In this document: piece by piece, positions 26,975-35,573 of the stretch | How positions within the stretch are numbered: the first letter of the stretch is position 1 | Layout: every line of letters starts with the position of its first letter | NCBI GenBank assembly: GCA_017427775.1 | Contig: JAFRSD010000017.1 | Span: 62,001-126,000, forward strand | DNA: 64,000 bases | From: Lachnospiraceae bacterium | Lineage (GTDB): Bacteria > Bacillota > Clostridia > Lachnospirales > Lachnospiraceae | Direction of reading: 5' to 3' | Notes under the pieces: model-generated | Seen by the model: the letters and a program-made list of their open reading frames with translations, nothing else | The model's database searches: none | Told to the model about the DNA's origin: nothing | Translations under genes and position numbers: made by a program

Positions 26975-28018
26975 TTACTCCGCAACCGCGCTGTCGAAGA
27001 TGAACTTCAGTGCCATATCGTAAAGCATGCTCTTACGAACATTCTCAACACCGTAATCCTGCTCAAACGTCGCCTTATCGGTATAACCGTAACGGGACAT
27101 ATATGTCTCAACCAGAGCGTTATAGGTCTCTTCGGTCAGCGTAATCTTCTCTTTCGAAATGATTTCGTTGAGTACGACTTCTTCCTTCACGGTTTCCTCG
27201 GCCGAAGCCTTCATCTCTGCGTAAAACTCCTGAACGCTCTTGCTGTATCCTGCAGCGGATACATATTCCTCAAGAGACATATTGCTCTGTGAAGCAACGG
27301 AAGTGTAGTACTTCAGAAGATCTTCATAGGTGGAGTTGACCTTGGTTTCATCAAGCTTGTCGAAAGTAGTGGTTTCCACGATCTTCTTAAGAAGGTTGTT
27401 CTTTACATCGGTCTTATAGGAAGCCTCTTTCGATGCCTGCAGATATTCCTTCGCGTACTCCTTGTACTCCTGAATAGTCTTCATTCTGCCTTCGGTATAG
27501 TCCGCAATCAGGCTGTCGGTAAGTTCCGGAAGAATCTTCTTCTCAATCGCGTTGATCTTAACGGTAAATGTGACCTTCTTGCCTGCAAACTGGGGATAAT
27601 AGTCGGTCGGGAACGTCAGATTAAGCGTTGCCGTCTCGCCGGGCTTCTTTCCGATCAAGCCGTCCTCAAAGCCGTCAATAAAGCCGCCGGAACCGATTTC
27701 CAGATGCGAACCCTGCGCCGTTCCGCCCGCGAAAGGCTTGGTCTCTCCGTCGAGGATTCCGCTGTAGTCGATATTTACGATATCGCCTTTACGGACAACC
27801 GTCTCGGCACGGCTTTCATCAACCTCATACTTGAGGTAACTGTTCTGCAGACTCGCAAGCAGCGCAGTCAGATCCTCTTCGCTTACGGTAATCTCCTGTT
27901 TCGTGTACTTAAGACCCTTGTATTCGCCGAGTTTAAAGCGGCTCTTTCCTTTGCCGCAGGCGGTAAGGGCGGCAATCGTGAGGCAGACTGCCAATACCAT
28001 AAGAATTCTCTTCTTCAT
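26975..28018 (-). CDS. Trigger-factor-like peptidyl-prolyl isomerase lipoprotein
   Basis: 347 residues with a lipoprotein signal ending LTAC (Cys21). Residues about 60-165 form an FKBP-type isomerase ('VRKGDIVNIDYSGILDGE', 'GSGGFIDGFEDGLIG', 'LTFPTDYYPQFAGKKVTFTV'). The remainder is the helical C-terminal chaperone domain of trigger factor. It lacks the ribosome-binding N-terminal domain. It is a secreted, membrane-tethered folding catalyst like those found in many Clostridia. It lies 19 bases downstream of nadD-yqeK on the same strand. Confidence 0.85.
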   Translation of the reverse strand: MKKRILMVLAVCLTIAALTACGKGKSRFKLGEYKGLKYTKQEITVSEEDLTALLASLQNSYLKYEVDESRAETVVRKGDIVNIDYSGILDGETKPFAGGTAQGSHLEIGSGGFIDGFEDGLIGKKPGETATLNLTFPTDYYPQFAGKKVTFTVKINAIEKKILPELTDSLIADYTEGRMKTIQEYKEYAKEYLQASKEASYKTDVKNNLLKKIVETTTFDKLDETKVNSTYEDLLKYYTSVASQSNMSLEEYVSAAGYSKSVQEFYAEMKASAEETVKEEVVLNEIISKEKITLTEETYNALVETYMSRYGYTDKATFEQDYGVENVRKSMLYDMALKFIFDSAVAE

Positions 28019-28037
28019 TGTTCCTACGGGATGAACT

Positions 28038-29294
28038 TCATCCCTTTCCTTTCTTCAATTGTTCTTGCAATCTATCGTGAATTCGATACATTTCATTAGG
28101 GATATTGCTCCCGATCGCTTTCAGGTAGAAGATAGTCGCGTTGCAAACCATCTCCGCGCCGGCAATTCCGTCCTGAAGCGCGGTGTTTCGGATAACGGGA
28201 TGCGGCGGTGTCGGGATGTGGTCACGGAACGGTTCCGTAAAATCGGCAATAAATACCGCCAGTTCAATCGGGTGCTCCGCCATATCGATGGAACCGTCAC
28301 AATGGTTTCCGATGGCTCGAAGCATCTCGGGATCGCGGATACCGTAGCGCTCTCTCGCCAGAACACGCCCTGCCGGTCCGTGATGGATACCTTTGATCGG
28401 GATTACATCCTCGCTCAAGCGGACATGATGCTTCTTCAGATAGGCTTCCGTTTCCTGCTCGTCCATCCCCTTCGCGCAGTCATGTAAAAGGCCCGCGATC
28501 AATGTCTTGCGGACAAGCTTCTTCTCCTCGGAAGTACCCCTAAGGCCTTTCTTTTCAAGCCACTCCGCCATCAGATTGGCGGACATGAACGCTACGCCCT
28601 TCGAGTGATTCAAACGGTGCGCCGAAACGGTTCCGGAAAGGATCTCCGCGAGCTCGCTGTAACGTTTCAGTGCCTCTTTCCGGATCGCGGACGGCTCGCA
28701 GCCGTACAATCCGAATCGCCGGATATACGCATCGGTCCTCTCCGCAAGTGCGGGATGCGGTTCCTTTGTCTTGGCAATTTCCGCGCGGATATCCGTAGAG
28801 GAAACATCCCGAAACGGTACGGCAAGTTCTCGAAACGCTCCGTTAAATTCATGATTCCGTTCGACAAGCAGCTGCTGAAAATGCGATGTGTCAGTGCTCC
28901 GTACCGCAACCAGTATCGTTGCAAGCGAAGCGATCGTCTTCGGCTCATGCCAGGTAACAAAATCCCGGAGCGAATCCTCGCCGATAATATAATAGAACTC
29001 GTCGTCGGGGTGCCGTTCATGAAGCAGGGTAAGCGTATCGGATGTATAGGAAACGCCTTCCCGTTCAAACTCGGTCAGGTCAAGTTCAATCCCTTCACCG
29101 ACCGGAAGCGCCAGACTGACCATCATCAGACGGTGGACATCCTCCGTCACGCCTTTCTTCTGTTTATGAGGTGGAATCCTGGCCGGCATGATCCGGACCA
29201 TGTCCAGTCCGAACTGCTCCTTAGCCGCTCTCGCGATTGCGATATGGCCGAGGTGGATCGGATCGAATGTGCCTCCGAATATGCCTACTTTCAT
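28038..29294 (-). CDS. nadD: Nicotinate-nucleotide adenylyltransferase fused to a YqeK-type HD hydrolase
   Basis: 418 residues from the ATG at 29294, which has the RBS GGGGAGGAATT; the frame is open upstream but the NadD fold starts at this Met. Residues 1-195 are NadD: 'GIFGGTFDPIHLGHIAIARA', 'YIIGEDSLRDF' and the 'VSSTDIRAEI' loop. It makes nicotinate adenine dinucleotide. Residues about 215-418 are a YqeK-like HD domain ('HRLNHSKGVAFMSANLM', 'LLHDCAKGMDEQE', 'IHHGPAGRVLA'), which in relatives splits diadenosine tetraphosphate. The two genes are usually adjacent but separate. Confidence 0.92.
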   Translation of the reverse strand: MKVGIFGGTFDPIHLGHIAIARAAKEQFGLDMVRIMPARIPPHKQKKGVTEDVHRLMMVSLALPVGEGIELDLTEFEREGVSYTSDTLTLLHERHPDDEFYYIIGEDSLRDFVTWHEPKTIASLATILVAVRSTDTSHFQQLLVERNHEFNGAFRELAVPFRDVSSTDIRAEIAKTKEPHPALAERTDAYIRRFGLYGCEPSAIRKEALKRYSELAEILSGTVSAHRLNHSKGVAFMSANLMAEWLEKKGLRGTSEEKKLVRKTLIAGLLHDCAKGMDEQETEAYLKKHHVRLSEDVIPIKGIHHGPAGRVLARERYGIRDPEMLRAIGNHCDGSIDMAEHPIELAVFIADFTEPFRDHIPTPPHPVIRNTALQDGIAGAEMVCNATIFYLKAIGSNIPNEMYRIHDRLQEQLKKGKG

Positions 29295-29328
29295 AATTCC
29301 TCCCCGAGAAGTTTCAGTATACTGCACC

Positions 29329-29340
29329 ATTATATCACTT
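29329..29340 (-). promoter_or_regulatory. Extended -10 promoter of nadD-yqeK
   Basis: Minus strand: AGTGATATAATG gives TATAAT (29329-29334) with the TGA extension. The polymerase footprint would overlap the MATE promoter on the other strand. Confidence 0.5.
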
Positions 29341-29367
29341 GACAATCATTTTTTCTACTATTATTAT
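29339..29367 (+). promoter_or_regulatory. Promoter of the MATE exporter gene
   Basis: Perfect TTGACA (29339-29344), 17-base spacer, TATTAT (29362-29367). Confidence 0.65.
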
Positions 29368-29407
29368 AAGTCCGTTTAATAGCATGGTCTGAAGAAGGAA
29401 TTCCATT

Positions 29408-30811
29408 ATGAATGAACCGTTAAAAGAGAATAAAATGGGCGTCATGCCCGTCAATAAACTGCTTGTATCGATGGCCGTTCCGATGATCCTCTCGATGCTG
29501 ATGCAGGCGATGTACAACATCGTGGACAGTATCTTCGTCGGCCGTTTCGACCAGAACGCACTGAGTGCCGTCACAATGGCATTTCCCGCGCAGTCTCTGA
29601 TGATCGCCATCGCGGCAGGTACCGGCGTCGGCGTCAACTCCCTTTTAAGCTACAGCCTCGGCCGTAAGGACAGCGTATCCGCCAACAAAGCCGCAACGCA
29701 CGGCATCTTCCTTGCTTTCTGCGCTGCCATTATGTTCCTCGTGCTCGGCCTTTTCTTCTCCGAGCCTTTCTACCGCTGGCAGATTTCCGCGAAGGAGTGG
29801 AATGAGAATCCGGATGCCTGCAGAGCCATCATCGCCTACGGCAAGGATTACCTCGGCGTGGTAACGATGTTCAGCCTCGGTATTTATATGCAGGTTACGC
29901 TCGAACGTCTTCTGCAGTCCACCGGCAAGACGTTCTACGCGATGATCACGCAGACAACCGGTGCGATCATCAATATCTTCCTCGATTATATCTTCGTATT
30001 CGGCAAATGCGGACTGCCCGCGATGGGTGCCAAGGGTGCAGCGATCGCAACAGTCATCGGACAGTGGATCGCGATGACGATGGCATTTGTCCTGAACGTG
30101 AAGAAGAACCGGGAAATCAGCCTCTCGTTCAAAGGTTTTCGCGTCGACGGTACGGTTGTGAAGACCATCTACCGTGTCGGTTTCCCGAGTATCATCATGC
30201 AGGCGATCTCCTCGGTTGTAACCTTTACCCTGAACAAGCTGCTGAACGGCTTCTCGCAGGTGGCAGTCAACGCGTTCGGTATTTACTTTAAGCTGCAAAG
30301 CTTCATCTTCATGCCCGTGTTCGGTCTGAACAACGGCATGGTTCCGATCATCGCGTACAACTATGGCGCACGTCACAAGAAGCGTATCTTTGATACCATG
30401 AAGCTGAGTTACCTGATCGCAGGAAGCATCATGGCCGTCGGAATGGTCGTATTCCTTGTATTTCCGCGCCCGCTTCTTTCGATGTTCTGTAAGCCCGAGG
30501 CGCTTGACGACCTTGCCCGCTACGGTGTTCCGTGCCTGCGTCTTATCAGCCTTCATTTCATTGTCGCGGCGTTCTCCATCATTACGATCTCCGTGCTCCA
30601 GGCGCTCGGCAACGGTCTGTACAGCATGATCGTGTCGATCTGCCGTCAGCTGGTAATCCTGCTTCCCGTGGCGCTCTTCATGGGCCTTGTTCTGAAGAAC
30701 ATCGACCTTGTATGGCTCAGTTATCCGATCGCTGAGATTGCTTCCGCATCAATGTGCGTATTCTTCCTGATCCGCATCTATCGGAAGGATCTGAAGAAGC
30801 TGCCGGAATGA
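29408..30811 (+). CDS. MATE family efflux transporter
   Basis: 467 residues, twelve predicted membrane helices in two six-helix halves. Diagnostic motifs are 'MLMQAMYNIVDSIFVGRFDQNALSAVTMAFP' in shape (an early half of the family signature), 'GTGVGVNSLLSYSLGR', and 'GLNNGMVPIIAYNYGARHKKR' in the second half. It probably exports drugs or metabolites using a Na+ or H+ gradient. Single-gene unit with promoter and terminator. The substrate is unknown. Confidence 0.93.
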   Translation: MNEPLKENKMGVMPVNKLLVSMAVPMILSMLMQAMYNIVDSIFVGRFDQNALSAVTMAFPAQSLMIAIAAGTGVGVNSLLSYSLGRKDSVSANKAATHGIFLAFCAAIMFLVLGLFFSEPFYRWQISAKEWNENPDACRAIIAYGKDYLGVVTMFSLGIYMQVTLERLLQSTGKTFYAMITQTTGAIINIFLDYIFVFGKCGLPAMGAKGAAIATVIGQWIAMTMAFVLNVKKNREISLSFKGFRVDGTVVKTIYRVGFPSIIMQAISSVVTFTLNKLLNGFSQVAVNAFGIYFKLQSFIFMPVFGLNNGMVPIIAYNYGARHKKRIFDTMKLSYLIAGSIMAVGMVVFLVFPRPLLSMFCKPEALDDLARYGVPCLRLISLHFIVAAFSIITISVLQALGNGLYSMIVSICRQLVILLPVALFMGLVLKNIDLVWLSYPIAEIASASMCVFFLIRIYRKDLKKLPE

Positions 30812-30861
30812 TGCCCGGGCGAACTGCCTCTGCCATTTCATAAATCCATTCGTTTCATACG

Positions 30862-30887
30862 CCCGCCGGTGTTCCGGCGGGTTTTTC
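30862..30887 (+). terminator. Terminator of the MATE gene
   Basis: Perfect 8-bp GC stem (CCCGCCGG / CCGGCGGG), 4-base loop and TTTTT. Confidence 0.85.
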
Positions 30888-30943
30888 TTATGTTTCCATA
30901 CTGTCAGTAGAAAAAATAATCTTCCAATGGTATCGATAGTGTC

Positions 30944-30972
30944 TTCCATTTTCCGTTTCCATCCTGTATGAT
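30944..30972 (+). promoter_or_regulatory. Possible promoter of the XRE-MFS operon
   Basis: TATGAT (30967-30972) with TG one base before it; the -35 position is TTCCAT at 17 bases. Only the extended -10 is good. Confidence 0.35.
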
Positions 30973-30999
30973 GTAGAAAAGACCTAAGGGAGGCATACC

Positions 31000-32073
31000 A
31001 TGGATCTGAAACTTGCAGAGAACATCCGGACCTTACGAAAAGAACGGAAAATGACACAGGAGCAGCTAGCCGAGGTCCTCGGCGTTACAACCGGTGCCGT
31101 ATACAAATGGGAATCGGGGCTGTCCATCCCGGAACTGCCGATGCTTATGGATATGGCGGATTTCTTCGATACATCCGTTGACGTCCTGATCGGATATAAA
31201 GTCAGGGATAACCATGTCGCAGCCGTGATCAAACGGATCAGCGAGTATTGCAGAAGCATGAATCCGGAAGCGGTGACGGAGGCGGAGAAACTGCTGCGGA
31301 AATATCCGAACTCCTTCGATGCCGTATATACGGGTGCCAATGTCTTTCTTGTTTTCGGGGCGGAGAATCACGATATATCTTACTCGCAGCGGGCTTTGCA
31401 GCTGCTCGAACAGGCGCGTCTTTTAGTTGACCAGAACACGGACCCCCATATCAGCGAGCAGACGCTTTACGGGGATATGGCAGTCGCCTATTATGCTATG
31501 GATGAGCCGGAAAAGGGCATGGAGCTCTTAAAGGCTCACAACGCAGGCGGCATTCACAGCGATTCCATCGGTGTTACGCTGTCTCTTCTGCTGCACCGTA
31601 CCGAGGAGGCCGAGCCTTTCCTTACCGAAGCTCTCCTCAACGGTGTAAACACTTTCCTGACGGCGATCGGCGGCTTTGTCTGCCTGTTTCTCTCACGGAA
31701 CCAAGCCAAGGCAGCGAACGATCTTATTGAAGTCGGCTTAACGCTGATGCGCGGTCTGAAAGACGGAGAGCTGTCGGATTATACGGATAAGCTTTTCGCG
31801 GAGATGCTGACGTTACATGCCGTTGCCGAAATTCATTCCGGTCTTCCCGAAGCCGCCAGGCAAAGCCTGCTTGCGGCCAAAGCAACCGCGGACCGTTTCG
31901 ACGCGAATCCGGATTACGGAATGGATACGCTCCGTTTCGTTACACTGCCGAAAGAATATAATGCCCATGACCTTCTGGGCGCAACCGCTTTCGAAAGCAT
32001 TGAGACGATCATCCGGTATCTGGATGACCGCACTCTGACAGAACTCTGGAATGAGGTTAAGAAAGATGAATGA
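31000..32073 (+). CDS. XRE-family transcriptional regulator with a TPR-like sensor region
   Basis: 357 residues. Residues 5-65 form a helix-turn-helix of the Cro/C1 type ('NIRTLRKERKMTQEQLAEVLGVTTGAVYKWESG'-like order; recognition helix about 30-40). The rest is an all-helical region with repeat-like character typical of TPR sensors. It overlaps the downstream MFS exporter by 8 bases, so it may regulate that exporter in response to its substrate; this is an inference from the operon. RBS AAGGGAGG. Confidence 0.85.
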   Translation: MDLKLAENIRTLRKERKMTQEQLAEVLGVTTGAVYKWESGLSIPELPMLMDMADFFDTSVDVLIGYKVRDNHVAAVIKRISEYCRSMNPEAVTEAEKLLRKYPNSFDAVYTGANVFLVFGAENHDISYSQRALQLLEQARLLVDQNTDPHISEQTLYGDMAVAYYAMDEPEKGMELLKAHNAGGIHSDSIGVTLSLLLHRTEEAEPFLTEALLNGVNTFLTAIGGFVCLFLSRNQAKAANDLIEVGLTLMRGLKDGELSDYTDKLFAEMLTLHAVAEIHSGLPEAARQSLLAAKATADRFDANPDYGMDTLRFVTLPKEYNAHDLLGATAFESIETIIRYLDDRTLTELWNEVKKDE

Positions 32074-33367
32074 AACTATCAAGACAACCAATGTATTTAA
32101 AATCCGAAACTTCCGGCTGACTTTCTTCGGCGCGCTCGTGTCCGAACTCGGCGCTGTTTTATACAGCTTCGCCGTCAGCTTTTACATTCTTGAGATCAGT
32201 AATAACAATGCTTTTCTGCAAGGTCTTTACCTGGCCGTATGCGGGATCATGACACTGCTTTTTATGCCGATCGGCGGAGTGCTCGGAGACCGCTTCAATA
32301 AGGCTAAGATCATGTTCCTCTGCGACTACCTGAAAGGCGGCGTGATTCTTTCCGCCACTCTCTGGATGCTTCTGTTTCCGGATAAGAGCACGCATATCCC
32401 GGTTCTGTTCGCGGCCGGACTTCTCGGAAGCATGGTGAACGGCATCTTCTCTCCTGCGGCCGGCTCGCTGTTCCCGCACATCGTGGAGGAAAGCCAGTTG
32501 CAGCAGGCGAATGCATATTTTTCCGTAAAGAACGCTCTGCAGACGGTTTTCGGCGTCGTTCTGGCCGGCGTGTTATATGCCGCCCTGCCGATTCAACTGC
32601 TGTTTCTCCTGGTGGGCATCTGCTATGTTCTGTCCGGCATCTCGGAGATGTTTATCCGCTATGAACAGAAGAAAAAGGAAGGGAAGCTGACCCTCCGCGT
32701 GGCATTTGCCGATATGGGCGAAGGGCTCTCCTATATAAAAAAGCAGAAGGCCATCTTCACGCTGATGATCTCCATCCTTTTCATGAATTTCTTCCTCACT
32801 CCCGTCTTGAGTAACTTCATTCCGTTCTTCATCAAAACGGATGTCGCGGAAGCGCCTTCTTTCCTGTTTGATAACCTGCTGACTCCCGAGTTGTGGTCAT
32901 CCGTATTCAGCGTCATGCTCGGTATCAGTTCCCTTGCCGGGTCGGTTCTTCTCAGCGCAAAACCGCAGGAAGAAAAATGCGGCCGCAAGATCGCTCTTCG
33001 GATCCTTGCAACCGCATCACTTATGATTGTATTGACGCTTGGATATCATCTGTTCGTAGGGATCGGCAAAGCTTTGAACGTCTTTCTGATCCTGTTCTCG
33101 GCAGGGTGTCTGATCATGGGCTTCCTGCTAGCGCTCGTCAACATACCGATGAGCACCGCTTTCATGCGCATTGTGGACCGCGACAAGCTGAGCAAGGTTA
33201 CGAGCTTTTCAAGCATCCTTTCACAGGGGTTGATTCCCTTTTCTTCCATTTTCGCAGGTGCCGTCCTTCAGTACTTCGGATGTACGCCGCTGTTGATCAT
33301 AAGCACGATCGGCTTTACGGTTTCGGCATTTCTGCTCCTGTTCAACAAGAACGTGCAGGAGCTGTGA
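32066..33367 (+). CDS. MFS exporter (macrolide-efflux-like)
   Basis: 433 residues from the ATG at 32066, within the end of the regulator gene. Twelve membrane helices; 'FGALVSELGAVLYSFAVSFYILEIS' shape at the start and 'GGVLGDRFNKAKIM' as the MFS loop 2-3 motif. It resembles MefA/Cmr-type antibiotic exporters. The upstream XRE gene probably controls it. The substrate is unknown. No clear terminator follows; the next gene converges at 46 bases. Confidence 0.85.
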   Translation: MNETIKTTNVFKIRNFRLTFFGALVSELGAVLYSFAVSFYILEISNNNAFLQGLYLAVCGIMTLLFMPIGGVLGDRFNKAKIMFLCDYLKGGVILSATLWMLLFPDKSTHIPVLFAAGLLGSMVNGIFSPAAGSLFPHIVEESQLQQANAYFSVKNALQTVFGVVLAGVLYAALPIQLLFLLVGICYVLSGISEMFIRYEQKKKEGKLTLRVAFADMGEGLSYIKKQKAIFTLMISILFMNFFLTPVLSNFIPFFIKTDVAEAPSFLFDNLLTPELWSSVFSVMLGISSLAGSVLLSAKPQEEKCGRKIALRILATASLMIVLTLGYHLFVGIGKALNVFLILFSAGCLIMGFLLALVNIPMSTAFMRIVDRDKLSKVTSFSSILSQGLIPFSSIFAGAVLQYFGCTPLLIISTIGFTVSAFLLLFNKNVQEL

Positions 33368-33412
33368 ACCATAGGGGACGGGGTATGGGGTCCACTTCAG
33401 CCGGGGGGGATG

Positions 33413-34213
33413 TCATCCCCGTTTTCGAACGCACCAGATGACATTTTTCGCGGAAGCGTCACCGTCCTCGTAATGATACCCGCCGTAGACGTTTACGATC
33501 TCATAACCGGTAAGTTCAAGCAGGTATTTCATCTCCTGCCGGTATGTCTGCCTCATCTTCAGAGGACGGATTCTCTCGCCGATCACTTCGCCATTATCAT
33601 CAAGCGTCTCAAACTTCCAGTTTCCGCTCATGATCTGCGTATGCGGGTCGTAGTTGATCGCGTTATAAATCCGCTCGCGTTTTCCCTGCCTGTTTTGATA
33701 CTCCAGGCGGAAGGAATAATCGGTATCCTTCGTATTCATCTGCTGCGCCTGAAAATAGGGATGCGGGTCAAATGTGTTGAATGTCAGCATTCCTCCGTCC
33801 GTGAGGCTCTCCCTGATGTTTAACAGCGCGGCACGCTGCAGTTCGGGCGTTGTCAGATGCATAAAACCGCTTCGCGCAATGATCGCGCAGGAATATTTCC
33901 GTCCGCTTCGGAATGTTGTCATATCACTAGGAAAAATGTTAAGATGAAAGCCCTGTGCTTTTGCTTTCTCCGCCGCCACATCGCACATCGCTTCTGAAAG
34001 ATCCGTCCCGTCGGCGGCTATTCCGTGTTCGACAAGATACAAAAGGACCGCGCCGGTCCCGCACGCAATATCAATCACACCCTCCTGCCCGTATTTCTTC
34101 GCAAAATCCAGATAAAACTCCCGGAACCCCTCGTGGTTATCTTCATTCTTATACATAACATCCAAATAGAGATCATAATTCTCGGCAACATCGCTGTAAT
34201 CATGTAAATCCAT
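33413..34213 (-). CDS. SAM-dependent class I methyltransferase
   Basis: 266 residues. The SAM-binding motif 'VIDIACGTGAVLLYLVEHG' is at about residue 40, with the acidic 'GTDLSEAMCDVA' next, then 'CAIIARSGFMHLTTPELQRAALLN' and 'GGMLTFNTFDPHPYF'. No membrane segment. The C-terminal half is a beta-rich domain seen in small-molecule methyltransferases. The gene starts 13 bases after the 2H-GNAT gene with an AAAGGAG RBS, so it should be in the T-box-controlled operon. The substrate is unknown. Confidence 0.85.
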   Translation of the reverse strand: MDLHDYSDVAENYDLYLDVMYKNEDNHEGFREFYLDFAKKYGQEGVIDIACGTGAVLLYLVEHGIAADGTDLSEAMCDVAAEKAKAQGFHLNIFPSDMTTFRSGRKYSCAIIARSGFMHLTTPELQRAALLNIRESLTDGGMLTFNTFDPHPYFQAQQMNTKDTDYSFRLEYQNRQGKRERIYNAINYDPHTQIMSGNWKFETLDDNGEVIGERIRPLKMRQTYRQEMKYLLELTGYEIVNVYGGYHYEDGDASAKNVIWCVRKRG

Positions 34214-34226
34214 CGTCTTTCTCCTT

Positions 34227-35219
34227 TCAAATCAAATCCTTTTCCATGTAGCCGCAAGTGAACGGGAAGAAGTCGTATTTTTCGGTTCCGGTGTGAACGA
34301 AGCCGTACCTCTCGTACCAGTCCCGAAGCACCTTATTCTCTTCCACGATGCCGATCTTCAGTTTTCGCGCTCCCAGTATTCTCGCCCTTTCGAAGCAGTC
34401 CGCAAGAAGCTTCGCTCCGATCCCGTCATGCCGGAATTCCGGAAGTACGGCGAGGTTATTGAGCTCCGCGCCTCCGTCCTCCAAGGGAGAGATCGAATAG
34501 TATCCGATAATCTTTCCGCGATTTGTGAATACATACATCGGACGTTTCTCCACCGTCATCTGATACCAGAGTCTCCGCCCGTCAGTTGCGAACGCGGTGA
34601 AACGAGGGGCGTTCTCCTCCGTGAAGCCGAACTCGTCGGCAACGGTCTTGAATGACTCCCGGATCACCTGCACGCACTCCGGAATCTCTCCCTGGGACAT
34701 CTTACGGATGCTGCCCTGAACGGCGTCGTCCTTCAGATACACGGTTGTGATGTATCTGGCCGGGAAGAATTCATATAGGTGAAGCGAGGTCACCTTTCCG
34801 GTGAACGGTTTGAATTCCCGTAGTACGGCCGGTACCGCACGGGCAATCACGTCCGGCTCGTCAATGAGCATTGTGGTGTGCGCAGCCCAGTCGTAGCTGT
34901 CGCTGAAGGCTTCCTTCAGATCAAGCAGGTTCCGGTTTATATCAGGTGCGATGAAAAGAACATATCCGCCGCTGAATACCCCGACATGATTGAAGGTTAC
35001 TTCGAAAGCGTTCACTTGCTCCGCAATGTTTTGAAGCAGGCCTTTCAGTTCCTCTTCGCGTTCGGTCGGAAAATCCGCCAGAGTAATGTGTGCCGGCAGG
35101 TTTTTGGTATGCCTTCCGACGAAGCCCTGCTCATAAAGTTTGTTCTGGATCCCGGACAGATATGCTTCGGTTGCGTCATCGTAACCGGCCAGAATATAAA
35201 GTTTCTTACTGTCTTCCAT
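34227..35219 (-). CDS. 2H phosphoesterase (2'-5' RNA ligase family) fused to a GNAT acetyltransferase
   Basis: 330 residues from the ATG at 35219 (RBS AGGAGGACAAC); codons upstream are leader RNA. Residues 1-165 are a 2H phosphoesterase with both catalytic motifs: 'PAHITLADFP' (near residue 44) and 'AAHTTMLIDE' (near 118). Relatives ligate or open 2'-5' linkages in tRNA halves, or cleave cyclic phosphates. Residues about 175-330 are GNAT: 'GEIPECVQVIRESF', 'LNNLAVLPEFRHDGIGAKLL' (acetyl-CoA pyrophosphate loop) and 'WYERYGFVHTG'. The gene is headed by a T-box leader, so its expression should rise when one tRNA is uncharged. The fusion partner logic is unknown. Confidence 0.85.
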   Translation of the reverse strand: MEDSKKLYILAGYDDATEAYLSGIQNKLYEQGFVGRHTKNLPAHITLADFPTEREEELKGLLQNIAEQVNAFEVTFNHVGVFSGGYVLFIAPDINRNLLDLKEAFSDSYDWAAHTTMLIDEPDVIARAVPAVLREFKPFTGKVTSLHLYEFFPARYITTVYLKDDAVQGSIRKMSQGEIPECVQVIRESFKTVADEFGFTEENAPRFTAFATDGRRLWYQMTVEKRPMYVFTNRGKIIGYYSISPLEDGGAELNNLAVLPEFRHDGIGAKLLADCFERARILGARKLKIGIVEENKVLRDWYERYGFVHTGTEKYDFFPFTCGYMEKDLI

Positions 35220-35256
35220 GTTGTCCTCCTGTTCCGCCTTGATAAAGCTTGGGTTT

Positions 35257-35272
35257 CGGGGCCCTGGCCCCG
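35257..35272 (-). other. GC-rich hairpin between the T-box terminator and the 2H-GNAT start
   Basis: CGGGGC (35267-35272 side) pairs with GCCCCG around a 4-base loop, 28 bases before the RBS. It lacks a T-run, so it is not a terminator; it may protect the mRNA end or affect translation. Confidence 0.4.
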
Positions 35273-35283
35273 GTAACAACATA

Positions 35284-35328
35284 AGAAAAGCACCCGCAAG
35301 ACCATAGTAATACAGTCTTAAGGGTGCT
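35284..35328 (-). terminator. T-box-regulated terminator
   Basis: Minus strand: AGCACCC TTAAGAC (35328-35315) pairs with GTCTT GC GGGTGCT, followed by TTTT. This is the terminator half of the leader and competes with the T-box antiterminator. Confidence 0.8.
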
Positions 35329-35540
35329 CTCGCACGGTTCCACCTTAACTTTTCACTTCAGATTCCGACAAATCCTAACCCTTAACGCAGGTATACGGTA
35401 ACGCTTACTTGTTTCGGCATTACAGCTCGGGAATGGTTTTCGTTCATCGTCCTCATAAACGGCTTTCACCTTGTGCCGCTCTCTCTTGATGATTCGTGAG
35501 GAACTACTCTTTCCGTCAGTGCTTTTCTCATGTTATTGAC
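35284..35540 (-). promoter_or_regulatory. T-box riboswitch leader, specifier ACC (threonine)
   Basis: Minus strand. Stem I carries the conserved GGAAAGAGTAG on the 5' side, AGAGAGAGCGGC and GGTGAAAGCCG in the distal part, and ACGAAAACCATTCCCGAGC on the 3' side. The last piece aligns base for base with the glyQS T-box (GAAAGGCATTCTTGAGC, specifier GGC), which places the specifier ACC, a threonine codon, at 35435-35437. The T-box sequence AGGTGGAACCGTG is at 35333-35345 and its UGGA would pair with the NCCA end of a tRNA having U73. The terminator follows. It controls the 2H-GNAT gene. Confidence 0.85.
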
Positions 35541-35543
35541 GAC

Positions 35544-35573
35544 ACTATAACAGAGTCCGCGGCCGTTTGTCAA
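35544..35573 (-). promoter_or_regulatory. Promoter of the T-box leader
   Basis: Minus strand: perfect TTGACA (35568-35573), 18-base spacer, TATAGT (35544-35549). Its position just upstream of stem I shows the leader belongs to the 2H-GNAT operon and is not read-through from the citrate synthase gene. Confidence 0.75.
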
